A stretch of DNA of 64,000 nt, from NCBI RefSeq assembly GCF_002979415.1, contig NZ_PCOT01000014.1:30854-94853 (forward strand), in the 5' to 3' direction. Below the pieces are notes generated by a model that was not told where the DNA came from, searched no databases, and saw nothing but the letters and a program-made list of their open reading frames with translations. The translations under genes were made by a program, and so were the position numbers. Below, in pieces: positions 8,931 to 17,766 of this stretch. Source of the DNA: Microbacterium sp. MYb72 (lineage in GTDB: Bacteria; Actinomycetota; Actinomycetes; Actinomycetales; Microbacteriaceae). Position 1 is the stretch's first letter. Each line of letters opens with the position of its first letter.

Positions 8931-9914
8931 TCAGTCCAGGACGCTGTCGGGCTGGATGTCGATCTTGGCGCCGGTCAGCTTCGCGGCCAGACGGGCGTTC
9001 TGCCCCTCCTTGCCGATCGCGAGCGACAGCTGGTAATCGGGGACCAGCGCGCGGACGGCCTTGGTGCCGGCGTCTAGGATGAACGAGCTGGTCACCTTGG
9101 CCGGCGACAGCGCGTTCGCGACGAAGGCCGCGAGCTCGGGGTTGTAGTCGATGATGTCGATCTTCTCCCCCGCGAGCTCCTCGGTCACCGCGCGGACGCG
9201 ACGGCCGAGTTCGCCGATGCAGGCGCCCTTGGCGTTGATGGCCGGGTCGTTGGCCTTCACCGCGATCTTGGTGCGGTGGCCGGCCTCACGGGCGAGCGAG
9301 ACGATCTCCACGAGTCCGCCGGCGATCTCGGGCACCTCGAGCGCGAACAGCTTGCGCACGAGACCGGGGTGCGTGCGGGAGACCGTGATCTGCGGGCCCT
9401 TGAGTCCCTTGGCCACGCTGGTCACGTAGACGCGGAGGCGCGAGCCGTGGGTGTACTCCTCACCGGGGACCTGCTCCTCTGGCGGGAGGATGGCCTCGAC
9501 GGAGCCCAGGTCGACGTGGATCATCCTCGGGTTCGGCCCCTGCTGGATGACGCCGGCGACGATGTCGCCCTCCTTGCCGCGGAACTCGCCGAGCACCGCG
9601 TCGTCTGCAATGTCGCGCAGACGCTGGCTGATGACCTGCTTCGCGGCGAAGGCGGCGATGCGGCCGAAGTCGTCGGGAGTCGCGTCCTCCTCGCCGATGA
9701 CGGCGCCCTCTTCGTCGGTGACGACCTGGAGCACGTCGACGTGACCGGTCTTGCGGTCGAGGGAGACGCGGACGCCCTCAGGCGCGGGGCCGTCTCCGGC
9801 GACGTGCTTGTTGTACGCCGTCAGGATGGCCTGTTCGATGATCGACACGAGTTCGTCGAAGGGAATCGCCTTCTCCTTCTCGATCCCACGCAGCAGACTC
9901 AGTTCGATGTCCAT
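8931..9914 (-). CDS. nusA: Transcription termination/antitermination factor NusA
   Basis: NusA binds RNA polymerase and nascent RNA and modulates pausing, termination and antitermination. The 327-residue product starts MDIELSLLRGIEKEKAIPFDELV (N-terminal RNAP-binding domain, 1-110). It then has an S1 domain (about 115-185, with GDIVAGVIQQG) and two KH domains with the signatures KGACIGELGRRVRAV and IGKEGQNARLAAKLTGAKIDI. It lacks the acidic C-terminal repeats of E. coli NusA, as usual in Gram-positive bacteria. The start is the ATG at 9912-9914 with AGAGG upstream. The gene is first in the nusA-ylxR-infB-rbfA cluster. The usual upstream gene rimP is absent and a divergent flavoenzyme gene stands there. 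Confidence 0.96.
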   Translation of the reverse strand: MDIELSLLRGIEKEKAIPFDELVSIIEQAILTAYNKHVAGDGPAPEGVRVSLDRKTGHVDVLQVVTDEEGAVIGEEDATPDDFGRIAAFAAKQVISQRLRDIADDAVLGEFRGKEGDIVAGVIQQGPNPRMIHVDLGSVEAILPPEEQVPGEEYTHGSRLRVYVTSVAKGLKGPQITVSRTHPGLVRKLFALEVPEIAGGLVEIVSLAREAGHRTKIAVKANDPAINAKGACIGELGRRVRAVTEELAGEKIDIIDYNPELAAFVANALSPAKVTSSFILDAGTKAVRALVPDYQLSLAIGKEGQNARLAAKLTGAKIDIQPDSVLD

Positions 9915-10103
9915 GACGGCCTCTCTATTCAGCTCTCGCCTCGCGCAATCGACCGCGGGCATCGGTCCAGGATACCGGAAGCGGGCGGCATCCCGCCCTC
10001 TCCGCCGGTCAGGGCGACGCGGCGGGCGTGCAGCGATAGCCTGGGCGCGACGCCGGAACGCGGCGAGCCGCACCGCTGCGGCGACGGAACGCAGGAGGAA
10101 CGC

Positions 10104-11459
10104 GTGACCAGGTTCGACACCATCGTTGTGGGTGCAGGCATGTCGGGGATGACGAGCGCACGGATGCTGGCGGATGCCGGCCAGCGGGTCGTCGTGCTCG
10201 AGGGACGCGATCGGATCGGCGGACGGATGAACACCGACCGCGCGTCCGGCTTCCCCGTCGACCTCGGCGCCTCGTGGATACACGGGATCGACGGGTCGCC
10301 GCTGTGGGATCTCACGCAGGCCCTCGGCATCCCGACCCTCGAGTACACGGTCGGCAGCTTCCAGGTCGGCGGTCGCCCGATCGAGAACTTCGACGGGGAC
10401 GGCGCGGCGATGGATGCCGCCGCCACGGCGCAGTGGATCGCCGACGTCGACGAGGCCGATCGCCTGCTCGTCGAGGAGATCGCATCGTCCGCTCCCGGCG
10501 ACACCTACCTCGACGTGACCGAGCGCGCGCTGGACCGCTCAGGACTCGACGCGGAGCGCATCGATGAGATCCGCGAGTTCTTCCGCCATCGCGTCGAGGA
10601 GCAGTGCGGCGCCTGGATCGGCGATCTCGACGCGCACGGACTCGACGAGGATGCGATCGACGGCGACGAGGTCATCTTCCCACGCGGCTACGACGAGCTC
10701 CCGCGCCGGATCGGCGCCGGGCTCGACGTGCGGCTGAACCACACCGTCACCGGGGTGTCCCGCTCTGCGAGCGGCGTCGTCGTCACCGCGGAGGGCGAGG
10801 ATTTCACGGCCGATCGTGTCATCGTCACGGTGCCGCTCGGAGTGCTCAAGACCGGGAGGATCGCCTTCACCCCACCGCTCCCCGATGAGGTGTCCGGCCC
10901 GATCGAGCGCTTGGGCATGGGCGTGTTCAACAAGGTGTTCGTCCAATTCCCCGAACGGTTCTGGAACGAGGACAGCTACGTCATCCGAGCGCTCGGCGAA
11001 GCGGGCGAGCACTGGCATTCCTGGTACGACGTCTCCGCGGTGAGCGGTCTGCCGACGCTCCTCACGTTCGCCGCCGGACCGTTCGGCCGGCGCATGCAGG
11101 AGCTGTCGGACGAGGACGTCGTGGCCGACTCCGTCGCCGCCCTCCGTGCGCTGTACGGTACGAGGGTCCCCGCACCGACGGCGCACTGGATCACCCGCTG
11201 GGGGCAGGATCGCTTCTCGGACGGCTCCTACTCGCACCTGGCCGTCGGTTCGTCGCACCACGACCACGATGCTCTCGCCGGCCCGGTCGACGACGTCCTC
11301 CACTTCGCCGGCGAGGCGACGTGGGGAGAGGAGCCCGCGACCGTGGGCGCCGCGTTCTACTCGGGTCACAGGGCCGCGGAGAGGATCCTCGGCCGCCCCG
11401 TGGACCTCGCGGCGTTCGCCGCCGCGATCAGGGAGCGGGAGCAGACGGCAGATCGTTGA
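10104..11459 (+). CDS. FAD-dependent amine oxidase family protein
   Basis: This is a 451-residue flavoprotein of the monoamine/polyamine oxidase family, which oxidises amines to aldehydes with release of ammonia and hydrogen peroxide. The dinucleotide-binding motif GAGMSGMTSARMLADAG lies at residues 9-25, followed by the E-x-x-x-R-x-GG-R segment (EGRDRIGGRMNT) and GASWIHG. Near the C-terminus FAGEATWGEEPATVGAAFYSGHRAAERI is the FAD-contacting end. There is no signal peptide, so it is likely cytoplasmic. The start is GTG (10104) with AGGAGG five bases upstream. The substrate cannot be told from sequence. Its last 32 bases overlap the end of the convergent LOG-family gene. Confidence 0.9.
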   Translation: MTRFDTIVVGAGMSGMTSARMLADAGQRVVVLEGRDRIGGRMNTDRASGFPVDLGASWIHGIDGSPLWDLTQALGIPTLEYTVGSFQVGGRPIENFDGDGAAMDAAATAQWIADVDEADRLLVEEIASSAPGDTYLDVTERALDRSGLDAERIDEIREFFRHRVEEQCGAWIGDLDAHGLDEDAIDGDEVIFPRGYDELPRRIGAGLDVRLNHTVTGVSRSASGVVVTAEGEDFTADRVIVTVPLGVLKTGRIAFTPPLPDEVSGPIERLGMGVFNKVFVQFPERFWNEDSYVIRALGEAGEHWHSWYDVSAVSGLPTLLTFAAGPFGRRMQELSDEDVVADSVAALRALYGTRVPAPTAHWITRWGQDRFSDGSYSHLAVGSSHHDHDALAGPVDDVLHFAGEATWGEEPATVGAAFYSGHRAAERILGRPVDLAAFAAAIREREQTADR

Positions 11460-12468
11460 TCGCGCGGATCAGGCGGAACAGCTCCCCCACGCGGTACTGA
11501 TCGAGGTGCAGGGACAATCGCGGCAGATCGAGCAGGTCGTCATCGGCGACCTCGGGCTGGCGAGGCGCGGTGCGCTCGATGCGGCCTGAGATCAGCATCC
11601 CGGCGAAACGCTCGTTGAGATCCTCGATCTCGGCGTCGGTTGGCGCATTCCTCAGCCGGAGCACGAGCGTGCCGCCGACCCAGCGCAGGGAGTCGTAGTT
11701 GCGCCAGAACCCGGTGATCTCCGCCGTCGCGGCCTCGATCGAGTCGGTGATGACGACACGATCGAAGTCGCCCTCGGAGATGACTCCGGTCGGAGCGAGA
11801 TCCTCGTCGATGAACCGCTTGAGTCCGGTCCAGAAGGTGCCGCCCTTCTCATCGAGCAGCACGATCGGCATCGGCTCCGCCTTGCCCGTCTGCTGAAGGG
11901 TCAGCAGCTCGAACATCTCGTCCAGCGTTCCGAAGCCGCCGGGCAGGCAGATGAAGCCGCGCGATTCCTTCATGAGCATGAGCTTTCGGGTGAAGAAGTA
12001 CTTCATCGCGACCACGTGGTCCGAGGCCTCGATGATCGCGTTCGCCTTCTCCTCGAAGGGCAGACGGATCGAGACGCCCAGCGAGAGGGCAGGACCCGCT
12101 CCTTCGGCCGCCGCCTGCATGATGCCCGGGCCCGCCCCGGTGACGACCATCCAGCCGTCGGCGGCGAGCGCCGACGCCACGTCCCGCGCCTGGCGATAGA
12201 GCGGATCGTCCTGCCTCGTGCGGGCCGATCCGAACACCGTGACCTTCGGCACTCCGCCGTAGGGGGCGAACAGGCGGAACGCATCCCGCATCTCGGCGAG
12301 CGCAGCCGAGGCGATCTTGAGGTCGAGGCGGTCGGCGCCGTCCTCTCCGAGGAGGATGGCCGTACGCAGCATCCGCATCACCAGTCGCCGGTCGGACCGC
12401 ACTCCGGCGTCGTCGAGCACTCTGTTGATCTCGGCGCTGAGCGCTTCGGGGAGTGGTTCCTCAGTCAT
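11428..12468 (-). CDS. LOG family protein (nucleotide phosphoribohydrolase-like)
   Basis: The 346-residue protein has the LOG/Rossmann signatures GAGPGIMQAAAEGA (about 114-127) and PGGFGTLDEMFE (about 176-187), the PGGxGTxxE motif of cytokinin-riboside 5'-monophosphate phosphoribohydrolases and of PpnN-type nucleotide nucleosidases. Such enzymes hydrolyse nucleoside monophosphates to base and ribose 5-phosphate. The older label lysine decarboxylase is not supported. The N-terminal 75 and C-terminal 90 residues extend beyond the roughly 190-residue plant-type LOG core, pointing to the longer bacterial subgroup. The start is the ATG at 12466-12468. The 3' end overlaps the convergent oxidase gene. 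Confidence 0.88.
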   Translation of the reverse strand: MTEEPLPEALSAEINRVLDDAGVRSDRRLVMRMLRTAILLGEDGADRLDLKIASAALAEMRDAFRLFAPYGGVPKVTVFGSARTRQDDPLYRQARDVASALAADGWMVVTGAGPGIMQAAAEGAGPALSLGVSIRLPFEEKANAIIEASDHVVAMKYFFTRKLMLMKESRGFICLPGGFGTLDEMFELLTLQQTGKAEPMPIVLLDEKGGTFWTGLKRFIDEDLAPTGVISEGDFDRVVITDSIEAATAEITGFWRNYDSLRWVGGTLVLRLRNAPTDAEIEDLNERFAGMLISGRIERTAPRQPEVADDDLLDLPRLSLHLDQYRVGELFRLIRAINDLPSAPAP

Positions 12469-12518
12469 GCGTCCAGCGTGTCACGCGAACCGCCGCACAG
12501 CCGACGCAACGCCGCCGG

Positions 12519-13679
12519 TCAGCGAGCGTTCACCTCGGCGACCGCCGCCCTGACCTCCTCGTGCGGGAGCGCGTGGCTGACGTGTCCGTCACGGCCGACC
12601 ATGTCCTCCGCCGCGACCAGAGCGTTCCACACCGCCTCGTCGACCGCCTCGGCGACCGCGGTGAGGAACGGGTCGATGCGCCCCCACGGGATGAAGCGCA
12701 GGGTCTCGTACTCTGCGCGGTCGTCCGAGGGGAACGAGGAGGTGAGGGCGCCCTCGTTCGCCGTGGACAGCGCGAGCATGATGTCGCCGGAGAAGTGCCC
12801 TCCTGCTGTGCCGCTGCGTCCGAGACCGATCGCTCCCCGCCGTGCCAGCGCGCCGCACTGACCGGGCAGCAGGGGCGCATCCGTGGCGATCACGACGATC
12901 GCCGATCCTGCCCCACCGGGGGCGCGCAGTCGTTCCCGCTCCCGATGGAACCAGTCGTCGCGCTCCATCGGGTTCGGCGCGGCAGAGCGCGACCCCAGCG
13001 GGATGCCGTCCAGGCGCAGCTCGTCGCGCGAGCCGAAGTTGGCCTGGATCAGCACGCCGACGGTGTACTCGTCATCGCCGTGCCGGACGACCCTGGATGA
13101 GGTGCCCGTCCCGCCCTTGAATCCGTAGCAGTTCATCCCGGTGCCGCCGCCGACGCTGCCCTCGGCCACTGGCCCCTCGGACGCGGCATCCAGCGCCTCC
13201 CGCGCGGTCGACGCCGTGACATGGCCGCCGTTGATGTCGTTGAGATAGCCGTCCCACGTCTCCCCCACGACCGGCAGCATCCACTGCGCGGCGACGTGCG
13301 GCGCCACCTCGGCCACCCACTGGTCGATGCCGCTGTGCACCGCACCCACGGAGTGCGAGCTCGTGATCCCGATCGGCATGGACAGCGCGCCGGACTCGTC
13401 GATCCACGCGCGCCCGGTGAGCTCTCCGTTGCCGTTGAAGGAGTGGACGGCCGCGGCGCAGGGCACGCCGACTCCGGAACGCCCTCGCGGCAGGATCGCC
13501 GTCACGCCGGTCCGCACCGCGCCTGCGCCCTCCCCCTCGATCAGCGTCCGCTGACCGACGGCGAGTCCCGGTACGTCGGTGATCGTGTTGAGCGGGCCGC
13601 TCCTCCCGGCGAATCCGATGCCGAGGTCGCGTGCCCTGACGGGGCGCTCCGTGCGCGCCGTCTCCGCGGATGACTCCAT
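12519..13679 (-). CDS. P1 family aminopeptidase (DmpA/S58 type)
   Basis: Members of this Ntn-hydrolase-like family self-cleave and act as aminopeptidases, some on D-amino acid or beta-aminoacyl peptides. The 386-residue product carries the signature GGGTGMNCYGFKGGTGTSSR around the autocleavage site; the serine in GTSSR corresponds to the new N-terminal nucleophile of the small subunit. I chose the ATG at 13677-13679 (protein starts MESSAE); an ATG five codons earlier is possible. It has no signal peptide. It is divergent from an APC permease, and both control regions carry the same palindrome. Uptake and hydrolysis of a peptide or amino-acid derivative under one TetR regulator is a reasonable inference. 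Confidence 0.9.
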   Translation of the reverse strand: MESSAETARTERPVRARDLGIGFAGRSGPLNTITDVPGLAVGQRTLIEGEGAGAVRTGVTAILPRGRSGVGVPCAAAVHSFNGNGELTGRAWIDESGALSMPIGITSSHSVGAVHSGIDQWVAEVAPHVAAQWMLPVVGETWDGYLNDINGGHVTASTAREALDAASEGPVAEGSVGGGTGMNCYGFKGGTGTSSRVVRHGDDEYTVGVLIQANFGSRDELRLDGIPLGSRSAAPNPMERDDWFHRERERLRAPGGAGSAIVVIATDAPLLPGQCGALARRGAIGLGRSGTAGGHFSGDIMLALSTANEGALTSSFPSDDRAEYETLRFIPWGRIDPFLTAVAEAVDEAVWNALVAAEDMVGRDGHVSHALPHEEVRAAVAEVNAR

Positions 13680-13697
13680 CACTGCTCCGATCAACTA

Positions 13698-13711
13698 TGA
13701 ACGATTGTTCA
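13698..13711. promoter_or_regulatory. Palindromic operator 1 (proposed TetR-type site)
   Basis: TGAACGATTGTTCA is a 5-4-5 palindrome directly upstream of the P1 peptidase start. On the minus strand a good -10 element, TAGAAT, lies at 13713-13718, so a bound repressor would sit right downstream of that promoter. It matches the second palindrome at 13765-13778 at TGAAY....TGTTCA. The likely ligand is the TetR protein encoded at 15317; this is inferred from position and repetition. Confidence 0.65.
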
Positions 13712-13740
13712 GATTCTAGTCACCGATTTCCCTGTTTTGC

Positions 13741-13769
13741 TTGACACACACAGGTTAACCCTTTTGAAT
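13741..13769 (+). promoter_or_regulatory. Sigma-70-type promoter of the APC permease gene
   Basis: A perfect -35 box TTGACA (13741-13746) is followed after 17 bases by TTGAAT (13764-13769), matching four of six -10 positions. The permease ATG is 60 bases downstream of the -10. The -10 overlaps palindrome 2, a typical arrangement for repression. Confidence 0.6.
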
Positions 13770-13778
13770 CACTGTTCA
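13765..13778. promoter_or_regulatory. Palindromic operator 2 (proposed TetR-type site)
   Basis: TGAATCACTGTTCA repeats the consensus of operator 1 with one mismatch between arms. It covers the -10 region of the permease promoter. The centre-to-centre distance to operator 1 is 67 bases. Binding here would block the permease while operator 1 would block the divergent peptidase. Confidence 0.62.
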
Positions 13779-13829
13779 GAAGATCGCATACGATCCTCAC
13801 ACCCGACCCGTCAGATTCCGGAGCCGCAG

Positions 13830-15293
13830 ATGTCTCACCCGAATCCTCCGTCCGTGCCCACAACGACCACCACCACACTCGCACAGAGGCGTCTCGGCGT
13901 GTGGGCGATCGTGTTCTTCGTCGTCTCCGCCGCCGCTCCCCTGACCGTCGTCGCGAGCGCAGCGGCGACCGACTTCCGCCTCGCCGGCATCGGAGGGCCA
14001 GGAGCGATGCTCGCGAGCGGCGTCGTCCTCATCCTCTTCGCTTTCGGATTCACGGCGATGTCGCGCTACGTGCGCAACACCGGTGCGTTCTACGTCTACG
14101 GCGCGCGCGGTCTCGGCAAGCCGATCGGGATCGGCATCGTGTTCGTGACGATCTTCTCGTACGCGGCGCTGTGCATCTGCTTCTACGGATTCGTCGGCTT
14201 CTTCGGCGAGATGACGTTCGCTGCGCTCTTCGGCATCGAGCTGCCGTGGACCGTCTACGCGATCGTGGCTCTGCTGATCGTCGGCGTGCTCGGCTATCGC
14301 AAGATCGACGTCGGCGCGAAGGTCCTCGCCGTGCTGCTCACCGCGGAGGTCGCGATCCTGCTGATCCTCGCGATCGCCGTCCTCGCGCAGGGAGGGCCCG
14401 AGCCGATCTCGTTCGCCTCATTCGCTCCCGAGAACGTCTTCTTCGCCGCGGGCAGCGGTGCCCTGTTCGTCTTCGGCTTCGGCGCCTACCTCGGGTTCGA
14501 GAGCACGGCGATCTACACCGAGGAGGCGAAGGATCCGGCTCGGACCGTTCCCGCCGCCACCTACATCTCCATCGCCTTCCTCGCGGTGTTCTACGCCTTC
14601 ACGTTCTGGATCCTCACCGTCGCCTTCGGCGTGGACGGCGTGCTCGAGCTCGCGCTGCAAGACGACTTCCAGGACATGGTGTTCCACGCCGGCGACCAGT
14701 ACCTCGGCGCCTGGGCCGGAATCACGATGCGAATCCTCATCGTGACGAGCTTCTTCGCCTGCCTCCTCGCCTTCCACAACGCCAGCTCCCGCTACCTGTT
14801 CTCGCTCGGCCGCGAGCGGCTGCTGCCGTCATGGCTCGCTCAGACGCAGCCCACCACTCAGGCCCCCCACCACGCGAGTCTCGTCATGTCGATCGTCTCC
14901 CTCGTCGCCGTGCTCGTCACTCTCGTCACCGGGGCCGATCCCTTCCTGGGTTTCGCGCTGCCGGTGTACTCGATCGGCGTCGCGGGTCTCGTCTTCGCGC
15001 AGGCGGTGGCCGCGATCGCCGTGGTGGGCTTCTTCCTCAAGGACAGGAGGGACCACAGCGCGTGGCGCGTGATCGTTGCCCCTGCCCTCGGCGCCCTCGG
15101 GCTCATCGTCGGCTGGGTGCTCATCGCGATCAACTTCGACCTCGTGACCGGCCTCACTGGGCCGATCAACCTCGCCCTGCTGGCCCCGACGCCGGTGCTG
15201 TTCCTGGCGGGGATCGTGACCGGCTTCATCCTCAGGAGCCGCCGCCCCCAGCACTATGCTGAACTGACCACGCTCGTTCCCGACGACGAGTGA
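13830..15293 (+). CDS. APC superfamily amino acid permease
   Basis: The 487-residue integral membrane protein has about 12 transmembrane segments. The first pair begins LGVWAIVFFVVSAAAPLTVVASA and includes the APC-type unwound-helix glycine region; segment 6 holds FGFGAYLGFESTAIYTEEAKDP, typical of amino acid/polyamine/organocation transporters. I chose the ATG at 13830 (protein starts MSHPNPPS), with GGAG 6 bases upstream, over an in-frame ATG at 13737 that would lie upstream of the promoter. The TetR gene follows at once. The substrate is unknown; amino acids or small amines are likely given the divergent peptidase. Confidence 0.92.
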   Translation: MSHPNPPSVPTTTTTTLAQRRLGVWAIVFFVVSAAAPLTVVASAAATDFRLAGIGGPGAMLASGVVLILFAFGFTAMSRYVRNTGAFYVYGARGLGKPIGIGIVFVTIFSYAALCICFYGFVGFFGEMTFAALFGIELPWTVYAIVALLIVGVLGYRKIDVGAKVLAVLLTAEVAILLILAIAVLAQGGPEPISFASFAPENVFFAAGSGALFVFGFGAYLGFESTAIYTEEAKDPARTVPAATYISIAFLAVFYAFTFWILTVAFGVDGVLELALQDDFQDMVFHAGDQYLGAWAGITMRILIVTSFFACLLAFHNASSRYLFSLGRERLLPSWLAQTQPTTQAPHHASLVMSIVSLVAVLVTLVTGADPFLGFALPVYSIGVAGLVFAQAVAAIAVVGFFLKDRRDHSAWRVIVAPALGALGLIVGWVLIAINFDLVTGLTGPINLALLAPTPVLFLAGIVTGFILRSRRPQHYAELTTLVPDDE

Positions 15294-15316
15294 CGTCGGG
15301 CGAGAAGGAGAAGGAC

Positions 15317-15916
15317 GTGGCCGAGCAGCGAGGACGCGCCGTCCGTCGCGCGGAGCTGATCTCCGCCACCAGGAGGGTCGCCCGCCGGAGCGGCATCGGC
15401 GGCACGAACGTGCGGGCCGTCGCCGCGGAGGCCGCGGTGAGCACGGGGAGCGTGCTCTACTACTTCCCCAGCTTCGACGAGCTGATGTACGCCACCGTCG
15501 AAGGCGTCCTCGAGGAGATGTACGAGCAGAGGCGGATGATCGCCGAGGGGCAGCCCGATCCGGCGAAGCGGCTCGTCGCGCTGATCACCGCGGGCGTGCC
15601 CGATGAGATCAGCGATCACCTGCGCATGGCGTACGAGAGCATCCCCCTGCTCCGCGAGCAGCCGGAGTATCGCCCGCTGCACCGTTCCATCGTCGAACGG
15701 CAGGTGTCGCTGTACCGCTCGACGATCGAGGTCGGCGCCGCGATCGGGGTGTTCCGACCCACGGCCGATCTCACCGTGATCGCGCGCAACATCGTCGCTC
15801 TCGAGGACGCCTACGACCTCTACCCGCTGATCGGGCTGGAGCACGGCGCCGCCACCTACCGGGCGAACATCGTGTCGTACGCGCAGACCGCGCTCGGCTG
15901 CGAGCTCACGCTCTAG
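15317..15916 (+). CDS. TetR/AcrR family transcriptional regulator
   Basis: The protein is about 199 residues. The N-terminal 60 form the TetR DNA-binding domain (RRAELISATRRVARRSGIGGTNVRAVAAEAAVSTGSVLYYFPSFDELM), with the recognition helix ending in the family's YYxF-type sequence; the rest is an all-helical ligand domain. I prefer GTG at 15317 with AAGGAG 6-7 bases upstream. A GTG at 15290, overlapping the permease stop as GTGA, would add nine residues. It probably represses the upstream permease and the divergent peptidase through the two TGAAY....TGTTCA palindromes. A hairpin follows its stop. Confidence 0.9.
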   Translation: MAEQRGRAVRRAELISATRRVARRSGIGGTNVRAVAAEAAVSTGSVLYYFPSFDELMYATVEGVLEEMYEQRRMIAEGQPDPAKRLVALITAGVPDEISDHLRMAYESIPLLREQPEYRPLHRSIVERQVSLYRSTIEVGAAIGVFRPTADLTVIARNIVALEDAYDLYPLIGLEHGAATYRANIVSYAQTALGCELTL

Positions 15917-15923
15917 ACGCGAA

Positions 15924-15960
15924 GAGAGCCGCGCCGCCCTCAAGAACGGACGCGGCTCTC
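15924..15960. terminator. Bidirectional hairpin terminator between tetR gene and proS
   Basis: GAGAGCCGCG (15924-15933) pairs perfectly with CGCGGCTCTC (15951-15960) across a 17-base loop. It lies 7 bases from the tetR-type stop and 7 bases from the convergent proS stop. No T-tract is present on either side, as is common for terminators in high-GC actinobacteria. Confidence 0.75.
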
Positions 15961-15967
15961 GTCGTGA

Positions 15968-17725
15968 TCAGCGGCGCGACAGCCGCTCGAGCGCGTCGTC
16001 GACGGAGACCGTGTCGCGGTCGCCGGTGGCACGGTCCCACAGCTCGACCTGGCCGTCTGCGGCGCCCCGACCGACGATGACGATCTTCGGCACGCCGACC
16101 AGCTCGGCGTCTCCGAACTTCACGCCGGGAGAGACCTTGGGCCGGTCGTCGTAGAGCACGTCGAGTCCTGCGGACTCCAGCTGCGCCGAGATGTCGGCGG
16201 CCACGTCGAAGGCGACCTGATCGCGGCCCGCCGCCACGACCTGCACGTCGAAGGGAGCGACGGATGCCGGCCAGATGAGGCCCTTGTCGTCGTTGTTCAG
16301 CTCGGCGATGATCGCGAGGATGCGGGTCACGCCGATGCCGTAGGAACCCATGGTGACGGTCACGAGCTTGCCGTTCTCGTCGAGGACCTTGAGCCCCAGC
16401 GCCTCCGCGTACTTGCGACCGAGCTGGAAGACGTGACCGATCTCCATGCCCCGGGCGAGTTCCACGGGGCCGGAGCCATCGGGAGCGGGGTCGCCCGCGC
16501 GCACGTTCGCGATCTCCACGACGCCGTCCGCGGTGAAGTCGCGTCCCGCGACGACCGAGTGCGCGTGCTTCTGATCGATGTTCGCGCCCGTGATCCAGCT
16601 GGTGCCCTCGCTGACGCGCGGGTCGACCAGGTAGCGGATGCCGGTGGCCGACTCCTCACCGAGGATCGCGCCGGTCTCCGACCAGGGGCCGATGTAGCCC
16701 TTGACCAACAGCGGGTTGTTCTCGAAGTCGTCCGCAGTGGCGGTCTCGACCTCGGCGGGTGCGAAGGCGACCTCCGCGCGCTTCTCGTCGACCTCGCGGT
16801 CGCCGGGGATGCCGACGATCACGAGCTCGCGGGTGCCGTCGAGGTGGGTGAGAGCGAGCACGACGTTCTTCAGCGTGTCGGCGGCGGAGTACTCGCCGTC
16901 GAGGTTCGCATTGGCGTGCGCGACGAGCGTCTCGATCGTCGGGGTGTTCGGAGAGTCGAAGATCACGGGGGACGCATCCGCGTCGAACGGCACGGCGGCG
17001 GGAACCGCCGTCGTGAACGCCTCGACGTTCGCCGCATAGCCGCCGGCGCTGCGGACGAAGGTGTCCTCGCCGACGGGAGTCGGGTGGAGGAACTCCTCGC
17101 TGCGGGAACCGCCCATGGCACCGGCGTCCGCCTGCACGATCACGTACTCCAGGCCGAGGCGCTGGAAGATCCGCTCGTAGGCGTCGCGCTGGGCCTGGTA
17201 GCTCACGTCGAGACCGGCGTCGGACGAGTCGAAGGAGTAGGCGTCCTTCATCGTGAACTCGCGTCCGCGGAGCAGGCCGGCGCGCGGACGCGCCTCATCG
17301 CGGTACTTGTCCTGGATCTGGTAGATCGTGAGGGGCAGGTCCTTGTAGGACGAGTAGAGGTCCTTCACGAGCAGGGTGAAGGCCTCCTCGTGCGTCGGGG
17401 CGAGCAGGTAGTCGCCGCCCTTGCGGTCCTGGAGCCGGAACAGCAGATCGCCGTACTCCTCCCAGCGGCCGGTGGCCTGGTACGCCTCACGCGGCATGAG
17501 CGCCGGGAAGTGCACCTCCTGGGCGCCCGCTGCGGCCATCTCCTCTCGGACGACGGTCTCGATCCTGGCCTTCACGCGCAGACCGAGCGGCAGCCACGCG
17601 AAGATGCCGGCCGCCTGCGGTCGGATGTATCCGGCGCGGATAAGCAGCTTGTGGCTGGCGATCTCGGCGCCAGCCGGGTCTTCACGGAGTGTGCGGAGGA
17701 AGAAATTGGAGAGACGAGTGACCAC
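15968..17725 (-). CDS. proS: Prolyl-tRNA synthetase (bacterial type)
   Basis: ProRS charges tRNA-Pro with proline. The 585-residue product shows class II motif 1 in the first 100 residues, LAPTHEEAF, motif 2 ([20 protein letters not shown], about 140-160) and motif 3 ([14 protein letters not shown], about 445-458). It has the roughly 180-residue editing insertion (INS) of the bacterial type between motifs 2 and 3, and a C-terminal anticodon-binding domain. The start is GTG (17723-17725). It stands alone, convergent with the tetR-type gene and 41 bases after the PEP-mutase-family gene on the same strand. Confidence 0.97.
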   Translation of the reverse strand: MVTRLSNFFLRTLREDPAGAEIASHKLLIRAGYIRPQAAGIFAWLPLGLRVKARIETVVREEMAAAGAQEVHFPALMPREAYQATGRWEEYGDLLFRLQDRKGGDYLLAPTHEEAFTLLVKDLYSSYKDLPLTIYQIQDKYRDEARPRAGLLRGREFTMKDAYSFDSSDAGLDVSYQAQRDAYERIFQRLGLEYVIVQADAGAMGGSRSEEFLHPTPVGEDTFVRSAGGYAANVEAFTTAVPAAVPFDADASPVIFDSPNTPTIETLVAHANANLDGEYSAADTLKNVVLALTHLDGTRELVIVGIPGDREVDEKRAEVAFAPAEVETATADDFENNPLLVKGYIGPWSETGAILGEESATGIRYLVDPRVSEGTSWITGANIDQKHAHSVVAGRDFTADGVVEIANVRAGDPAPDGSGPVELARGMEIGHVFQLGRKYAEALGLKVLDENGKLVTVTMGSYGIGVTRILAIIAELNNDDKGLIWPASVAPFDVQVVAAGRDQVAFDVAADISAQLESAGLDVLYDDRPKVSPGVKFGDAELVGVPKIVIVGRGAADGQVELWDRATGDRDTVSVDDALERLSRR

Positions 17726-17766
17726 GGGCCCAGTCTAGTGACCCGTGGTCGCCCGCCTTCACGGGC

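Noticed and set aside
11428..12468. Lysine decarboxylase
   Set aside because: The PGGFGTLDE motif belongs to LOG-type phosphoribohydrolases; there is no PLP lysine site.
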